Shown: positions 24,739-31,484, numbered from the stretch's first letter. The stretch is DNA of 64,000 nucleotides from an uncultured Eubacteriales bacterium (GCA_902765395.1 CACWZP010000004.1:248001-312000), one strand, 5' to 3'. A program made the numbers and translations. The notes: generated from the sequence alone by a model not told the origin.

Positions 24739-25326
24739 TCACGCCAGCGGGTCGAACTCTCCGTCCCCGCCGAAGTCGTCCTCGGCGCTGGGCCTGCTGC
24801 CGCCCAGGGGCTCGCCGTCGGCCAGCTTCTGCACGTTTACCAGGCTGCAGCCCACGCCCTGCTTGCCGGCGAAGTTGTAGGGGAAGAAGTCCACCGCCAC
24901 GCGGCCCCAGATGCCGCTGTAGATCTCCGTGGGGTCGATAATGGGCTGGCAGTTCGCGTCCACCACGCTGGGCTTGCGCTCGGCCTTGCAGCTGGCGTTG
25001 AACACCAGGCAGCCCTTGCACTCCTCGCCGAAGGGCGTGTAGCCGTCGGCGCGGTAGCCGTCGCCGTCCCAGATGGGATCCGGCAGCTTGTCGATGGGCG
25101 TGCCCTCCTTGTACTTCTTCTGCTCCAGGCCGCGCTTCTTCGCCGCCTCGATGCCGGCGCGCAGCTTGGCGATGGTGGCGGCGTCTCCCTTGGGCACCAG
25201 CACGGTCACGCTGTACTTGGGCTCCGCGTTCGGGTCGTTGGTGGTGTTCGCGTAGGGCTTCATGATATGCTCGTAGGAAAACCGGACCTTGCCGGTCACC
25301 ACGTGGGTGGGGTTGATGTTCGCCAT
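24739..25326 (-). CDS. DUF2815 phage single-stranded DNA-binding protein
   Basis: 195 residues starting MANINPTHVVTGKVRFSYEH, with AGGAGG 8 bases upstream. Recognisable DUF2815 features: KVRFSYEHIMKPY, YSVTVLVPKGDAAT, IWDGDGYRADGYTPFGEEC, IYSGIWGRVAVDFFPYNF and an acidic tail (DDFGGDGEFDPLA) like those of SSB proteins. It is the ssDNA-binding protein of this phage type and is co-transcribed with DUF2800 and polymerase. The acidic C-terminal tip is where SSBs usually recruit partners. Confidence 0.9.
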   Translation of the reverse strand: MANINPTHVVTGKVRFSYEHIMKPYANTTNDPNAEPKYSVTVLVPKGDAATIAKLRAGIEAAKKRGLEQKKYKEGTPIDKLPDPIWDGDGYRADGYTPFGEECKGCLVFNASCKAERKPSVVDANCQPIIDPTEIYSGIWGRVAVDFFPYNFAGKQGVGCSLVNVQKLADGEPLGGSRPSAEDDFGGDGEFDPLA

Positions 25327-25340
25327 GATGTAATCCTCCT

Positions 25341-26522
25341 TTAATCGTCGTTCCCGCCGAAGTCCTCCCCGGCGGTGGGTTGGTTGGTAATCGCCGCGCG
25401 CCTGTCGCTGGACTTCACCAGCGTGGGCTTGCCCGGCGGCGCGGTCACGAATCCGGACAGGGCCTCGGCAAAGGGCTTCTTGCCCATCACCTTCTCAAGC
25501 CCGGCCAGGGTCACGGGCTTGCGCTCGTACAGCATTTCCTCGGGGATCCCCGCGGCCCGCGCCGCAGCGAAGGCGGCGTCCGGGTCGGTCCAGGCGCGCA
25601 CGCTGCGGCCCGCCACGGCCTTCCAGCCGTCGATCTCCCGTCCGTCCAGGCAGGCGTTCAGGGCGTACTCCTCCAGGTCGCTCAGCCACTGCTTCAGCCG
25701 CTGGCCCAGCGTCAGGGCCTCGCCCACTTCCACGTCGGAAAGCTCAGGCGGCAACCTGAAATCCAACTCCGCGGCCCGTAGGTTGGCTTCTGCTCTCGCC
25801 CGGCAGCTGCCGCGGATGGCGCAGAACCGGCACCACTCGCCCTCCTGGAACTCGCCGCCGCCGTGGATCGCCAGCTTCGCCGCCGGCTCCACCACGCAGT
25901 TGGCCCAGTTGACCAGGCTCAGTGCCTTCAGGCTCCAGCTCTCCGGCTCCCGCTTGATGCGCGGCTGCACGATGGTCATGCGCACCTCGTCGATGTCGTA
26001 GATTGGCGAATAGTCCATCAGGGCGCCCAGGGCGTAGAGCATCATCTGGGGGTTGTCCTCGGCCTCTACCTCCACGCCCTTGCCGTACTTGAAGTCGATC
26101 ACGTGCAGCACGTCGCCCTTCACGCCCTCCACCGGGCCGATCATCAGGCAGTCGGCGGTGCCGAAGCCCTCGGGCACGTACTCGCTGAAGTCCACCTTCA
26201 CCTCAAGGGCCACGTGGGGCGCCTCGCTGTACTGGGCTGCGATGTCCTTCAGGGCCTCCAGATAGGTGTCGGTGTGGCCCTCCATCTCGTCCTGCCACAG
26301 CTCGTCCGCCCGGAACTTGTCCATGGCGGCCTGGAACCGTTTCGGGCCCACGCCGGTCAGGAAGTGCTTGCGCGCCTTCAGCTCGCAGATGGCGTGGGCC
26401 AGCGTGCCCTCCCGGGTGTACACGGTGTCCTTCTGCGGCGCCTCGGCGTTGATCCTGGCCGAGGGCGGGCAGTTGATCCACCGCTTCGCGCTGCTGGGCG
26501 ACAGGATGGCATGCGCGCTCAT
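25341..26522 (-). CDS. DUF2800 phage protein, Cas4/RecB-like nuclease
   Basis: 393 residues from the ATG at 26522 (MSAHAILSPSSAKRWINCP), overlapping the upstream stop as ATGA, with GGGAG upstream. The signature MSAHAILSPSSAKRWINCPPS begins DUF2800. Conserved nuclease blocks are TREGTLAHAICELKA, GTADCLMIGP, LHVIDFKYGKGVEV (the D-x-K core), and a cysteine cluster CRFCAIRGSC likely binding iron-sulphur or zinc as in Cas4. It sits beside the SSB gene, so a recombination or replication-end processing role is expected. The tail ends with an acidic GGNDD. Confidence 0.9.
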   Translation of the reverse strand: MSAHAILSPSSAKRWINCPPSARINAEAPQKDTVYTREGTLAHAICELKARKHFLTGVGPKRFQAAMDKFRADELWQDEMEGHTDTYLEALKDIAAQYSEAPHVALEVKVDFSEYVPEGFGTADCLMIGPVEGVKGDVLHVIDFKYGKGVEVEAEDNPQMMLYALGALMDYSPIYDIDEVRMTIVQPRIKREPESWSLKALSLVNWANCVVEPAAKLAIHGGGEFQEGEWCRFCAIRGSCRARAEANLRAAELDFRLPPELSDVEVGEALTLGQRLKQWLSDLEEYALNACLDGREIDGWKAVAGRSVRAWTDPDAAFAAARAAGIPEEMLYERKPVTLAGLEKVMGKKPFAEALSGFVTAPPGKPTLVKSSDRRAAITNQPTAGEDFGGNDD

Positions 26523-26986
26523 ATCCGTGCTCCCATCCCGCGCAGCCGTTCGGCGAACTGCTGCAGCGCGTCGCCCTTCAGGTCGCTCAGCTTCTTGATG
26601 CCGAACTCGCCGAACATGCCGGTCACCTGGTTCAGCCGTCCCTCGTCCCGCATCTGCGCCGCCGCCTTCTGTACATCCGCAAGGGTCGCCGCCTTGGGGG
26701 CTGGCGCGGGCGCCGTGGGCACGGGCGTCACGTTGGTCGGCTCCGCCTTGGGCGGCTCCTTGGGGCCTTCCTGGGCCTTCTGCGCGGCCTCGTCCTTCCA
26801 CGGGTGATCGTCCCCCGCAGGCACCTCCTCGAACTTCGGCTTCGGCACGCCGCCCTCCGCGGCCTCCTTCAACTTCCCGACGATCTCGTCCTCGATCTCC
26901 CGGCAGAGCCCGGCGCGCTGCCAGCCCTCCAGGATCCCGCACAGGCGGTCCAGCGCCGGGATCTCAATGGTCATGACCAAACTCAT
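26519..26986 (-). CDS. Phage early protein of unknown function, Pro-rich linker
   Basis: 155 residues starting MSLVMTIEIPALDRLCGIL, with GGAGG 9 bases upstream. The N-terminal ~45 residues are helical. The centre is Pro/Ala-rich (EPPKAEPTNVTPVPTAPAP). The C-terminal ~55 residues (ADVQKAAAQMRDEGRLNQ, then FGIKKLSDLKGDALQQF) form a small helical domain that recurs next to DUF2800 genes in Clostridia phages. No enzymatic motif. It overlaps both neighbours by 4 bases, so expression is tightly coupled. Confidence 0.72.
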   Translation of the reverse strand: MSLVMTIEIPALDRLCGILEGWQRAGLCREIEDEIVGKLKEAAEGGVPKPKFEEVPAGDDHPWKDEAAQKAQEGPKEPPKAEPTNVTPVPTAPAPAPKAATLADVQKAAAQMRDEGRLNQVTGMFGEFGIKKLSDLKGDALQQFAERLRGMGARI

Positions 26987-27297
26987 AGTTCAAATCCTCC
27001 TTCTGTCTTGATGGTCTCCCCGTCGAACTCGACGGTGATGATCTGGCCGCAGCACTGCCGCCGCAGCCGCTCCAGGTTTCTCTCCCACGTTCGCCGCCCT
27101 CCCCGGGTCAGCGTGTGCTTCTTCTTCGGGCCGTTCTCCGCGTCCGCAAAGTAGTGGGTCTCGCAGGGCGGCTTCTTCGGCACCTTCACTTCATCCAGCT
27201 GGATCAGGCCGAAGCCCTGCGGGTGCCAGTAGGCCAGGAACGGGATCTTGTCCTCCACGTAGCGGCGCAGGAACCGCTTGAAGCCCTCCTCGGTCAC
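26983..27297 (-). CDS. Small phage early protein, GTG start
   Basis: 104 residues from the GTG at 27297 (VTEEGFKRFLRRYVEDKIP), overlapping the preceding membrane-protein gene as GTGA, with AGGAGG about 9 bases upstream. The much longer ORF to 27606 is an out-of-frame reading of upstream genes. The sequence has a basic helix pair (KKKHTLTRGGRRTWERNLERL) and a beta end (QIITVEFDGETI). It is probably nucleic-acid-associated by charge, but no known family is recognised. Confidence 0.65.
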   Translation of the reverse strand: MTEEGFKRFLRRYVEDKIPFLAYWHPQGFGLIQLDEVKVPKKPPCETHYFADAENGPKKKHTLTRGGRRTWERNLERLRRQCCGQIITVEFDGETIKTEGGFEL

Positions 27298-27446
27298 TTC
27301 CGCCGGTCCTCCTCTTCCTCGCCGAACGCCATGCCCATCAGCAGGCACAGCAGTGCGATCAGCCCGGCCGCCACGCCCAGGGCCAGCAGCAGCCCCATCA
27401 CGTATCCGCCGTGGCACAGGCCGCGCAGCATATACTCCCAAAACAT
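27294..27446 (-). CDS. Hidden 50-residue membrane protein
   Basis: ATG at 27446 with GAGGAGGG about 8 bases upstream; stop TGA at 27296..27294. The product starts MFWEYMLRGLCHGGYVMG and continues as a ~23-residue hydrophobic helix (LLLALGVAAGLIALLCLLMG), ending in an acidic then basic tail (GEEEEDRRK). It is therefore a single-span membrane protein. Its start touches the stop of the gene before it and its stop overlaps the next gene's GTG (GTGA). Function unknown. Early phage membrane peptides of this kind may affect host membrane functions, which is speculation. Confidence 0.7.
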   Translation of the reverse strand: MFWEYMLRGLCHGGYVMGLLLALGVAAGLIALLCLLMGMAFGEEEEDRRK

Positions 27447-27773
27447 TCAGTCCGCCCTCCTCTCCAGCACGTACCTCTGCGCCCGGAACGCCTGGGCGAT
27501 TCCGTAGCACAGCATTGCGTAAGCCACCAGCAGCCGCTGCACCCACCGGGGCGCGGGCCGGGTCTGGCCGTAGTCGTAGCGGGCCTGGGTGGTCATGGCG
27601 GCCCACTCCTCCGGGGTGTGCTGGTGCATCGCCACCCGGCGCACCGCGTCGCTGCCCCTCGCCGGGGGCTGTTCCCGCTCGGGCGTGCCCTTCAGCACGC
27701 CGTCCCGCAGCGCGGCCCTGATCTCCGGGTCGCCGCCGATCCTGATCACGTAGCCGTAGCGCGTACTCACCAT
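27447..27773 (-). CDS. Small phage early protein, possible membrane anchor
   Basis: 108 residues from the ATG at 27773 (MVSTRYGYVIRIGGDPEIR), with AAGGAGG 9 bases upstream. It has a basic/polar first half, then AMTTQARYDYGQTRPAPRW and a hydrophobic stretch (LLVAYAMLCYGIAQAF) that could be a weak membrane segment, followed by a basic tail. It overlaps the previous gene by 7 bases. No known family. The hydrophobic segment plus the membrane protein encoded next suggests the two may act together, but that is a guess. Confidence 0.65.
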   Translation of the reverse strand: MVSTRYGYVIRIGGDPEIRAALRDGVLKGTPEREQPPARGSDAVRRVAMHQHTPEEWAAMTTQARYDYGQTRPAPRWVQRLLVAYAMLCYGIAQAFRAQRYVLERRAD

Positions 27774-28072
27774 CCTCTCACCGCCTCCTTGTTCAGTCGT
27801 CGCATCACGGTCTCGCCGTCCACCACGCCGCCGCTCAGCGCGGCGAACCAGTCCGATCTGTAAAACGCCTGGCAGGTCTTGAAATGCTCCCGGGCGTCCC
27901 GGTCGTTCGGGTGGGCGACCACCGCCCGGCGCGCGCGGATGTACTCGGCGCTCGCCTCCTGCAGCACTTCCTCCGCCAGCTTCAGGCACCCCTCGGTGCT
28001 CAGGTCCGCGGGCTTCAGGTAATCCCGCATCCGCGGGTGGTTGAAGTGCTCGTCCTCGTTCCATCGGCTCAT
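27767..28072 (-). CDS. Small phage early protein of unknown function
   Basis: 101 residues from the ATG at 28072 (MSRWNEDEHFNHPRMRDYL), overlapping the upstream stop as ATGA. It is mainly helical, with a long amphipathic stretch (CLKLAEEVLQEASAEYIRARRAV) and AREHFKTCQAFYRSDWFAAL. No catalytic or binding motif. The tight overlap with genes on both sides is the strongest evidence that the frame is used. The longer ORF upstream is an out-of-frame extension. Confidence 0.65.
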   Translation of the reverse strand: MSRWNEDEHFNHPRMRDYLKPADLSTEGCLKLAEEVLQEASAEYIRARRAVVAHPNDRDAREHFKTCQAFYRSDWFAALSGGVVDGETVMRRLNKEAVRGW

Positions 28073-28548
28073 ATCAGTCCGTAGTACGGGCAGTCCCCGT
28101 CGCTCCTTTCCTCGGTGTCGTTGGGTATGGTGGCCAGCGCCTTGCGCAGCGCGCAGGCCCTTCGCTGGGCCTTGTCCATCGGGCACATCAGGCAGTGGTC
28201 GTGGCACCCGGCCAGCAGCGCGTTCAGCACGTCGAACGGCAGCCACAGCCCGTAGTCCTTCGTCTTCTGGGTGGGTGCCCCGGGGAGCTTCGCGCCGATG
28301 GTATAGCCCACCATCTCCATCGCCCGGTTGTATGTCGCCGCCTGCTCCGGCGGGATAGTTGCCTTGAAGCCTTCGATCAGCCGTCTGGCCACGGCTCCAA
28401 GCATTGCAAGATCCCGCCGCCCGTAGGGAACCAGCCTTGCCCGCTCCGCCAGCGGCTTCTTCACGTCCAGGATCATGATCTCAACGGCCACGTTCAGCCG
28501 CTGCATGGCGTCCCGCTCGCTGGCGGTGAGTCTCTTGGTCTCGCTCAC
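28069..28548 (-). CDS. Cys-rich phage early protein (DUF5651-like)
   Basis: 159 residues from the GTG at 28548 (VSETKRLTASERDAMQRLN), with GGAGGTGA 4 bases upstream. The longer ORF start would read the next gene out of frame. The N-terminal ~110 residues are helical (ERARLVPYGRRDLAMLGAVA, then LIEGFKATIPPEQAATY). The C-terminus contains GCHDHCLMCPMDKAQRRACAL, a cysteine/histidine cluster able to bind zinc. It resembles small DUF5651-type phage proteins. Role unknown. Confidence 0.7.
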   Translation of the reverse strand: MSETKRLTASERDAMQRLNVAVEIMILDVKKPLAERARLVPYGRRDLAMLGAVARRLIEGFKATIPPEQAATYNRAMEMVGYTIGAKLPGAPTQKTKDYGLWLPFDVLNALLAGCHDHCLMCPMDKAQRRACALRKALATIPNDTEERSDGDCPYYGLI

Positions 28549-28793
28549 GTGCTCACCTCCAGCAGGGGCGTGCCGTCCCATTCGTCCCGCAGCCAGCTGC
28601 CGTCCCACAACAGGCACTCCGTCGCGCCCATCGGGCACTCGCCGCCGTGCCGCCCCTCGCAGGCGTAGCACAGCCTGTCCATCAGGCGGGAGTCGTTGTC
28701 GTTGGTCAGCGTGTTGTGCAGGTCCTGGTCGCTCATCCCGGCCAGCTCCTGCATCACCCGCTCTCTGTTCGTCATACCGCTCATGCCGCTCAT
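28545..28793 (-). CDS. Small Cys-containing phage early protein
   Basis: 82 residues from the ATG at 28793, which overlaps the previous stop as ATGA. GTG 28802 and ATG 28772 are alternatives. The start reads MSGMSGMTNRERVMQELAGM. A CYACEGRHGGECPMGATEC cluster with four cysteines suggests a small zinc-binding domain. The next gene overlaps by 4 bases. No functional family is recognised. Confidence 0.65.
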   Translation of the reverse strand: MSGMSGMTNRERVMQELAGMSDQDLHNTLTNDNDSRLMDRLCYACEGRHGGECPMGATECLLWDGSWLRDEWDGTPLLEVST

Positions 28794-29038
28794 ACCGCCC
28801 ACACCCTTCCGCTCCGGCGAACCTTCGCCTCAAAGTCGGCCTGCTTGGGCTGGCAGATGTAGGCGGCGATGCTCCGCACGTCCACCATCTCCCCGGCGCA
28901 GGCGGTCTCCAGCCGCCCGTCCTCCAGCATGGCCCGCACCGTCTTCGGGCTCCTGCCCAGGATCCGCGCCGCCTGGGCCCGGGTGCACACCTCGCCGTAC
29001 CGGCTCAGCATGTCGTTCATTCGGTCGTTCGGATTCAT
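28790..29038 (-). CDS. Helix-turn-helix protein (excisionase/MerR-like)
   Basis: 82 residues starting MNPNDRMNDMLSRYGEVCT. Residues ~17-62 form a typical DNA-binding unit (CTRAQAARILGRSPKTVRAM, then LEDGRLETACAGEMVDV), matching the winged-helix pattern of excisionase-like and MerR-like small regulators. It is placed in the leftward early operon, where an excisionase could act with the integrase encoded at the other side of the switch. The spacing to the gene before it is 12 bases. Excisionase activity is inferred. Confidence 0.75.
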   Translation of the reverse strand: MNPNDRMNDMLSRYGEVCTRAQAARILGRSPKTVRAMLEDGRLETACAGEMVDVRSIAAYICQPKQADFEAKVRRSGRVWAV

Positions 29039-29050
29039 GGTGTCCCCTCC

Positions 29051-29287
29051 TCAGATGTGATACTTCACCCGGTCGGTCAGCTTGAACTGCTCGAACAGCC
29101 GGATGGTGTCCGCGTCCACGCTGGCCCGGAACTTCATGTCCTCCCGGTACAGGTCGGTCAGCATGGCCTTGCTGGTGCCGATCCGCCGGGCCATCTCAAA
29201 CAGCAGCTCCATCCGCTGCGGCTCCCGGGCCCGCGTGAACCGCTCGTACAGCGTCCGGTTGTTCAGCAGGGTGATCCCTCCGTACAT
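29051..29287 (-). CDS. Small phage early protein of unknown function
   Basis: 78 residues starting MYGGITLLNNRTLYERFTRA, with a GGAGG site 8 bases before the ATG. Helical and charged, with the middle region MARRIGTSKAMLTDLYREDM suggesting a small HTH-like unit. The C-terminus is FEQFKLTDRVKYHI. Fifteen bases separate it from the previous gene. No family recognised. Could be a regulator given its HTH-like pattern. Confidence 0.65.
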   Translation of the reverse strand: MYGGITLLNNRTLYERFTRAREPQRMELLFEMARRIGTSKAMLTDLYREDMKFRASVDADTIRLFEQFKLTDRVKYHI

Positions 29288-29301
29288 GTGGTCATTCCTC
29301 C

Positions 29302-29526
29302 TTATCGCTTCAGCTCCACCAGAAGCGTGCTGCCGGGGTACACGGCGATGATGTCGATCGCCTTCACCAGCATGGTGCCGTACACCTCCACGATGTCGCT
29401 CACCTGGGCGCTGTCCGCGGTGTCCACGTCCACGGTCGCCAGCAGCCTCTCCGTCATCGGCACCTTCAGCCGCAGGTGGTCCGCCTCGCTGATCGCCAGC
29501 AGGTCGTTCAGGGTGATGTCCTTCAT
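29302..29526 (-). CDS. Small phage early protein of unknown function
   Basis: 74 residues from the ATG at 29526 (MKDITLNDLLAISEADHLR), overlapping the preceding stop as ATGA. Beta-alternating composition (LRLKVPMTERLLATVDVDT, VYPGSTLLVELKR). The longer upstream ORF is out-of-frame reading. No recognised domain. It is part of the short early genes expressed straight after the Cro-like gene. Confidence 0.62.
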   Translation of the reverse strand: MKDITLNDLLAISEADHLRLKVPMTERLLATVDVDTADSAQVSDIVEVYGTMLVKAIDIIAVYPGSTLLVELKR

Positions 29527-29741
29527 GCTTCCTCCTCCTTCATCATGGCGTTCACCTGCTCCGTCAGGGCCGCGATGTAGGGCCCGGAGAGCGTCAGGCT
29601 CAGGGCGTCCATGAAGCCGTTGAACCGCGCCGCGTATTCCCGTGCGGTGGCATTGTCGCCCGAGTTGAGCGCCGCCTTCTGTAACCGCAGGATCACGCAC
29701 ATGTGCTTCACAGCCCGCTCAGAAAATCGGTTGTTCATCAT
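29523..29741 (-). CDS. Small helical phage early protein
   Basis: 72 residues from the ATG at 29741 (MMNNRFSERAVKHMCVILRL), with GAGGAG 5 bases upstream. The ORF can extend to 29771, but that start lies inside the operator palindrome and lacks a ribosome site. It is all-helical, ending ALTEQVNAMMKEEEA. The first gene after the Cro-like one, reached by reading through an operator-like palindrome at 29771..29784. Confidence 0.65.
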   Translation of the reverse strand: MMNNRFSERAVKHMCVILRLQKAALNSGDNATAREYAARFNGFMDALSLTLSGPYIAALTEQVNAMMKEEEA

Positions 29742-29770
29742 GGTATCTCCTCTCTTGGTCGTTCGGTTCA

Positions 29771-29784
29771 TCCCATTATTGGGA
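29771..29784. promoter_or_regulatory. Phage repressor operator, distal site
   Basis: TCCCATTATTGGGA, an imperfect palindrome of the same type as the sites in the divergent promoter region. It lies between the Cro-like gene and the next early gene, so a bound repressor here could act as a roadblock. Confidence 0.7.
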
Positions 29785-29787
29785 TGG

Positions 29788-29991
29788 CTACGTCAAAAAA
29801 ATTTCGCCCCTGGTGGCGGCGTCCTGGATGTCCAGAGCCTCGCAGATCTTCATGATCTCGTCGGTCTTGAACTCCGTGCGCCCCTGCATCTTGTTGCAGA
29901 GCGTATTTTCCGTGACCCCGCAGATCCTCGCCAGTTCCGCTTGGGTCACCCCCGCCAGGGCCATCTGGGCGCGCAGCTTGTTCGCCTGCAT
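29788..29991 (-). CDS. Cro-like helix-turn-helix regulator
   Basis: 67 residues starting MQANKLRAQMALAGVTQAEL, with GAGGTG 7 bases before the ATG. The XRE-type HTH is plain: VTQAELARICGVTENTLCNK, followed by the helix TDEIMKICEALDI. It is the first gene of the leftward early operon, opposite the CI-like repressor across a promoter/operator region. That is the position of Cro. It should compete for the TCCCA-type operators and favour lytic growth. Confidence 0.88.
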   Translation of the reverse strand: MQANKLRAQMALAGVTQAELARICGVTENTLCNKMQGRTEFKTDEIMKICEALDIQDAATRGEIFLT

Positions 29992-30014
29992 CCTCGCTTC
30001 ACCTCCGTTCGATT

Positions 30015-30028
30015 TCCCAATATTGGGA
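30015..30028. promoter_or_regulatory. Phage operator between the leftward promoter and the Cro-like gene
   Basis: Perfect 14-bp palindrome TCCCAATATTGGGA placed downstream of the leftward -10 element. Confidence 0.8.
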
Positions 30029-30042
30029 TGGCCTTCGTGAGT

Positions 30043-30071
30043 ATATTACCACGGGTGTCACACTTTGTCAA
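30043..30071 (-). promoter_or_regulatory. Leftward early promoter (lytic)
   Basis: TTGACA (30071..30066) and TAATAT (30048..30043) with a 17-base spacer on the minus strand, leading to the Cro-like gene. The -35 element touches the operator at 30071..30084. Confidence 0.8.
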
Positions 30072-30084
30072 CCCATTTTTGGGA
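30071..30084. promoter_or_regulatory. Phage operator at the leftward -35 element
   Basis: ACCCATTTTTGGGA, same palindrome type as the other two sites. A further half site TTGGGA lies at 30121..30126 between the rightward -35 and -10. Confidence 0.75.
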
Positions 30085-30112
30085 TAAAGTCAAAATTTTT
30101 TTCAAGTTCGCA

Positions 30113-30141
30113 TTGTAAAATTGGGACAAGTATGCTATACT
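30113..30141 (+). promoter_or_regulatory. Rightward promoter for the repressor operon
   Basis: TTGTAA (30113..30118), 17-base spacer, TATACT (30136..30141), 32 bases before the repressor ATG. An operator half site lies in the spacer, so the repressor may regulate its own synthesis. Confidence 0.75.
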
Positions 30142-30173
30142 GTCGGTACACTATATAGAAGGGAGACGCGAGC

Positions 30174-30608
30174 ATGGACGAGCAGATGACCACTGCCGAG
30201 CGGCTGCGCAAGCTGATCGAAGACAAGCATATCACCTACACCGAACTGGAGCGGCTTTCCGGGGTCCCGAAGTCCGCCATCCAGCGCTATGCGTCTGGGG
30301 ATACAAAGAAGATCCCCCTCGACCGCATATTCGCCATTGCCGACGCCCTGGGCGTCAGCCCCTACGACGTGGTGGGTTCAGACAGGCCCTGGGGCACGGA
30401 TCAGCAGCTGGGCCTTGAATACGCGCGGCGGGATTTCTCCGACCCCGCCCAACAGGCCCGGGAAGAACTGGCGGAGGATCCCGACCGCAAGGCGCTGCTG
30501 AACCTGGCGCGCTACGGCTCCGCCCAGGACGTGCGCCAGGTGGCGGCGCTGATCGACGCGCTGCGCGCCACGAACCCCGACTTCTACGATGGAGATGACC
30601 CCGCATGA
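30174..30608 (+). CDS. CI-like phage repressor, XRE family
   Basis: 144 residues starting MDEQMTTAERLRKLIEDKHI, with GGGAG 10 bases upstream. The HTH lies at ~residues 20-60 (ITYTELERLSGVPKSAIQRY, then LDRIFAIADALGVSPYDVV). The C-terminal part is helical (LAEDPDRKALLNLARYGSA) and has no LexA/CI-type autocleavage peptidase. So induction probably goes through the protease-like neighbour rather than RecA self-cleavage. It overlaps the next gene by 4 bases (ATGA). Confidence 0.88.
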   Translation: MDEQMTTAERLRKLIEDKHITYTELERLSGVPKSAIQRYASGDTKKIPLDRIFAIADALGVSPYDVVGSDRPWGTDQQLGLEYARRDFSDPAQQAREELAEDPDRKALLNLARYGSAQDVRQVAALIDALRATNPDFYDGDDPA

Positions 30609-31048
30609 TCTCCCGCGATGAGTACGCCGTCCGGGTCATGGACCTGCCCGTGAGCGTGGGCGGATTTGTGACCGAATCCCCGGACGGATTTTTAAACATC
30701 TACATCAACGCCCGCCACACCTCTGCCAAGCAGCGCAGATCCTTCGACCATGAGATGACCCACGGCGAAAACGACGACCTCCACTCCGACGAGCCCCTGG
30801 CCATCATCGAGGCCCGCGCCGATGGCGCCGACGTCCGCCTGAAGGCTATCCCCCACCTGATGCGCGCCCGGGATCTGCTCTCCAGCCTTTCCCCGTTGGG
30901 GAAGGTGGCGCCGGCGCAGCCGGTGACGGAAGAGGTCCACCGGCCCTCGTCCCCCGCCCCGTCCCTCACCCCGCACCAGCTGGCCGTCATCCGCCGTGCT
31001 CTGGCGGATTTAGATAATTTCTGTCTAAGCGGTGACTACAATTATTGA
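30605..31048 (+). CDS. ImmA/IrrE-like metallopeptidase, shortened
   Basis: 147 residues starting MISRDEYAVRVMDLPVSVG. The zinc-protease motif is FDHEMTHGENDDLH (HExxH) at about residues 48-52. Partner residues in EARADG are as in ImmA/IrrE proteins, which cleave phage repressors to allow induction (established for ICEBs1 ImmA). About residues 95-112 (SLSPLGKVAPAQPVTEEV) are encoded by an interspersed palindromic repeat. It is coupled to the repressor gene by ATGA overlap. Its size is smaller than typical family members. Confidence 0.75.
   Translation: MISRDEYAVRVMDLPVSVGGFVTESPDGFLNIYINARHTSAKQRRSFDHEMTHGENDDLHSDEPLAIIEARADGADVRLKAIPHLMRARDLLSSLSPLGKVAPAQPVTEEVHRPSSPAPSLTPHQLAVIRRALADLDNFCLSGDYNY
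30885..30936 (+). repeat. Interspersed palindromic repeat inside the ImmA-like gene
   Basis: TTTCCCCGTTGGGGAAGG followed by GGCGCCGGCGCAGCCGGTGA and GGAAGAGGT. It is related to the copy at 17775..17816 and adds about 17 codons without breaking the frame. Confidence 0.75.
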
Positions 31049-31060
31049 GGAGGGTGTCCC

Positions 31061-31480
31061 ATGAAGAAGCTGTTCGCGTGTGTCCTGGCGCTGATCCTGA
31101 TCGGCTGCGCTGCCCTGGCGGAGATCACCAACCTGCACGACCTGCAGGACATCATCTACAAAACCGCACCTATGGATCTTATGGCCCAGTCGATCCGCGC
31201 CTCTATCAAGGGAAAGATCATTTCCATCGAGTATGTCACGGGCAACCACTACGATATGATTCTCGAAGTGGACGATCCGAAGGCTAAGCGTCCCCTTGGC
31301 TCAGATACGCCCCTGGTAATTGGCCACTTCCGTCTGCACCTGGACAGTATTGACGAGGCGCCCTTCGCTGTGGGAGACGAGGCCCTGATTGTCGGCGATC
31401 TGAACTCGTCATACTCCACTTGCCTCGTGCCGTGTATCCTGGTGGACGAGATCAACGGTTACCAATATGATGAGTTCTAA
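31061..31480 (+). CDS. Prophage-encoded lipoprotein (lysogenic conversion candidate)
   Basis: 139 residues starting MKKLFACVLALILIGCAALA, with GGAGG 9 bases upstream. A signal peptide ends in the lipobox LIGC, so the mature protein should be anchored outside the membrane. The rest is beta-rich (GKIISIEYVTGNHYDMILEV, then FAVGDEALIVGDLN), resembling small OB/SH3-like secreted domains. It is expressed with the repressor, hence in the lysogen. Membrane-anchored products in this position often block superinfection, which is inference. No match to a named exclusion family is seen. Confidence 0.7.
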   Translation: MKKLFACVLALILIGCAALAEITNLHDLQDIIYKTAPMDLMAQSIRASIKGKIISIEYVTGNHYDMILEVDDPKAKRPLGSDTPLVIGHFRLHLDSIDEAPFAVGDEALIVGDLNSSYSTCLVPCILVDEINGYQYDEF

Positions 31481-31484
31481 GGCA

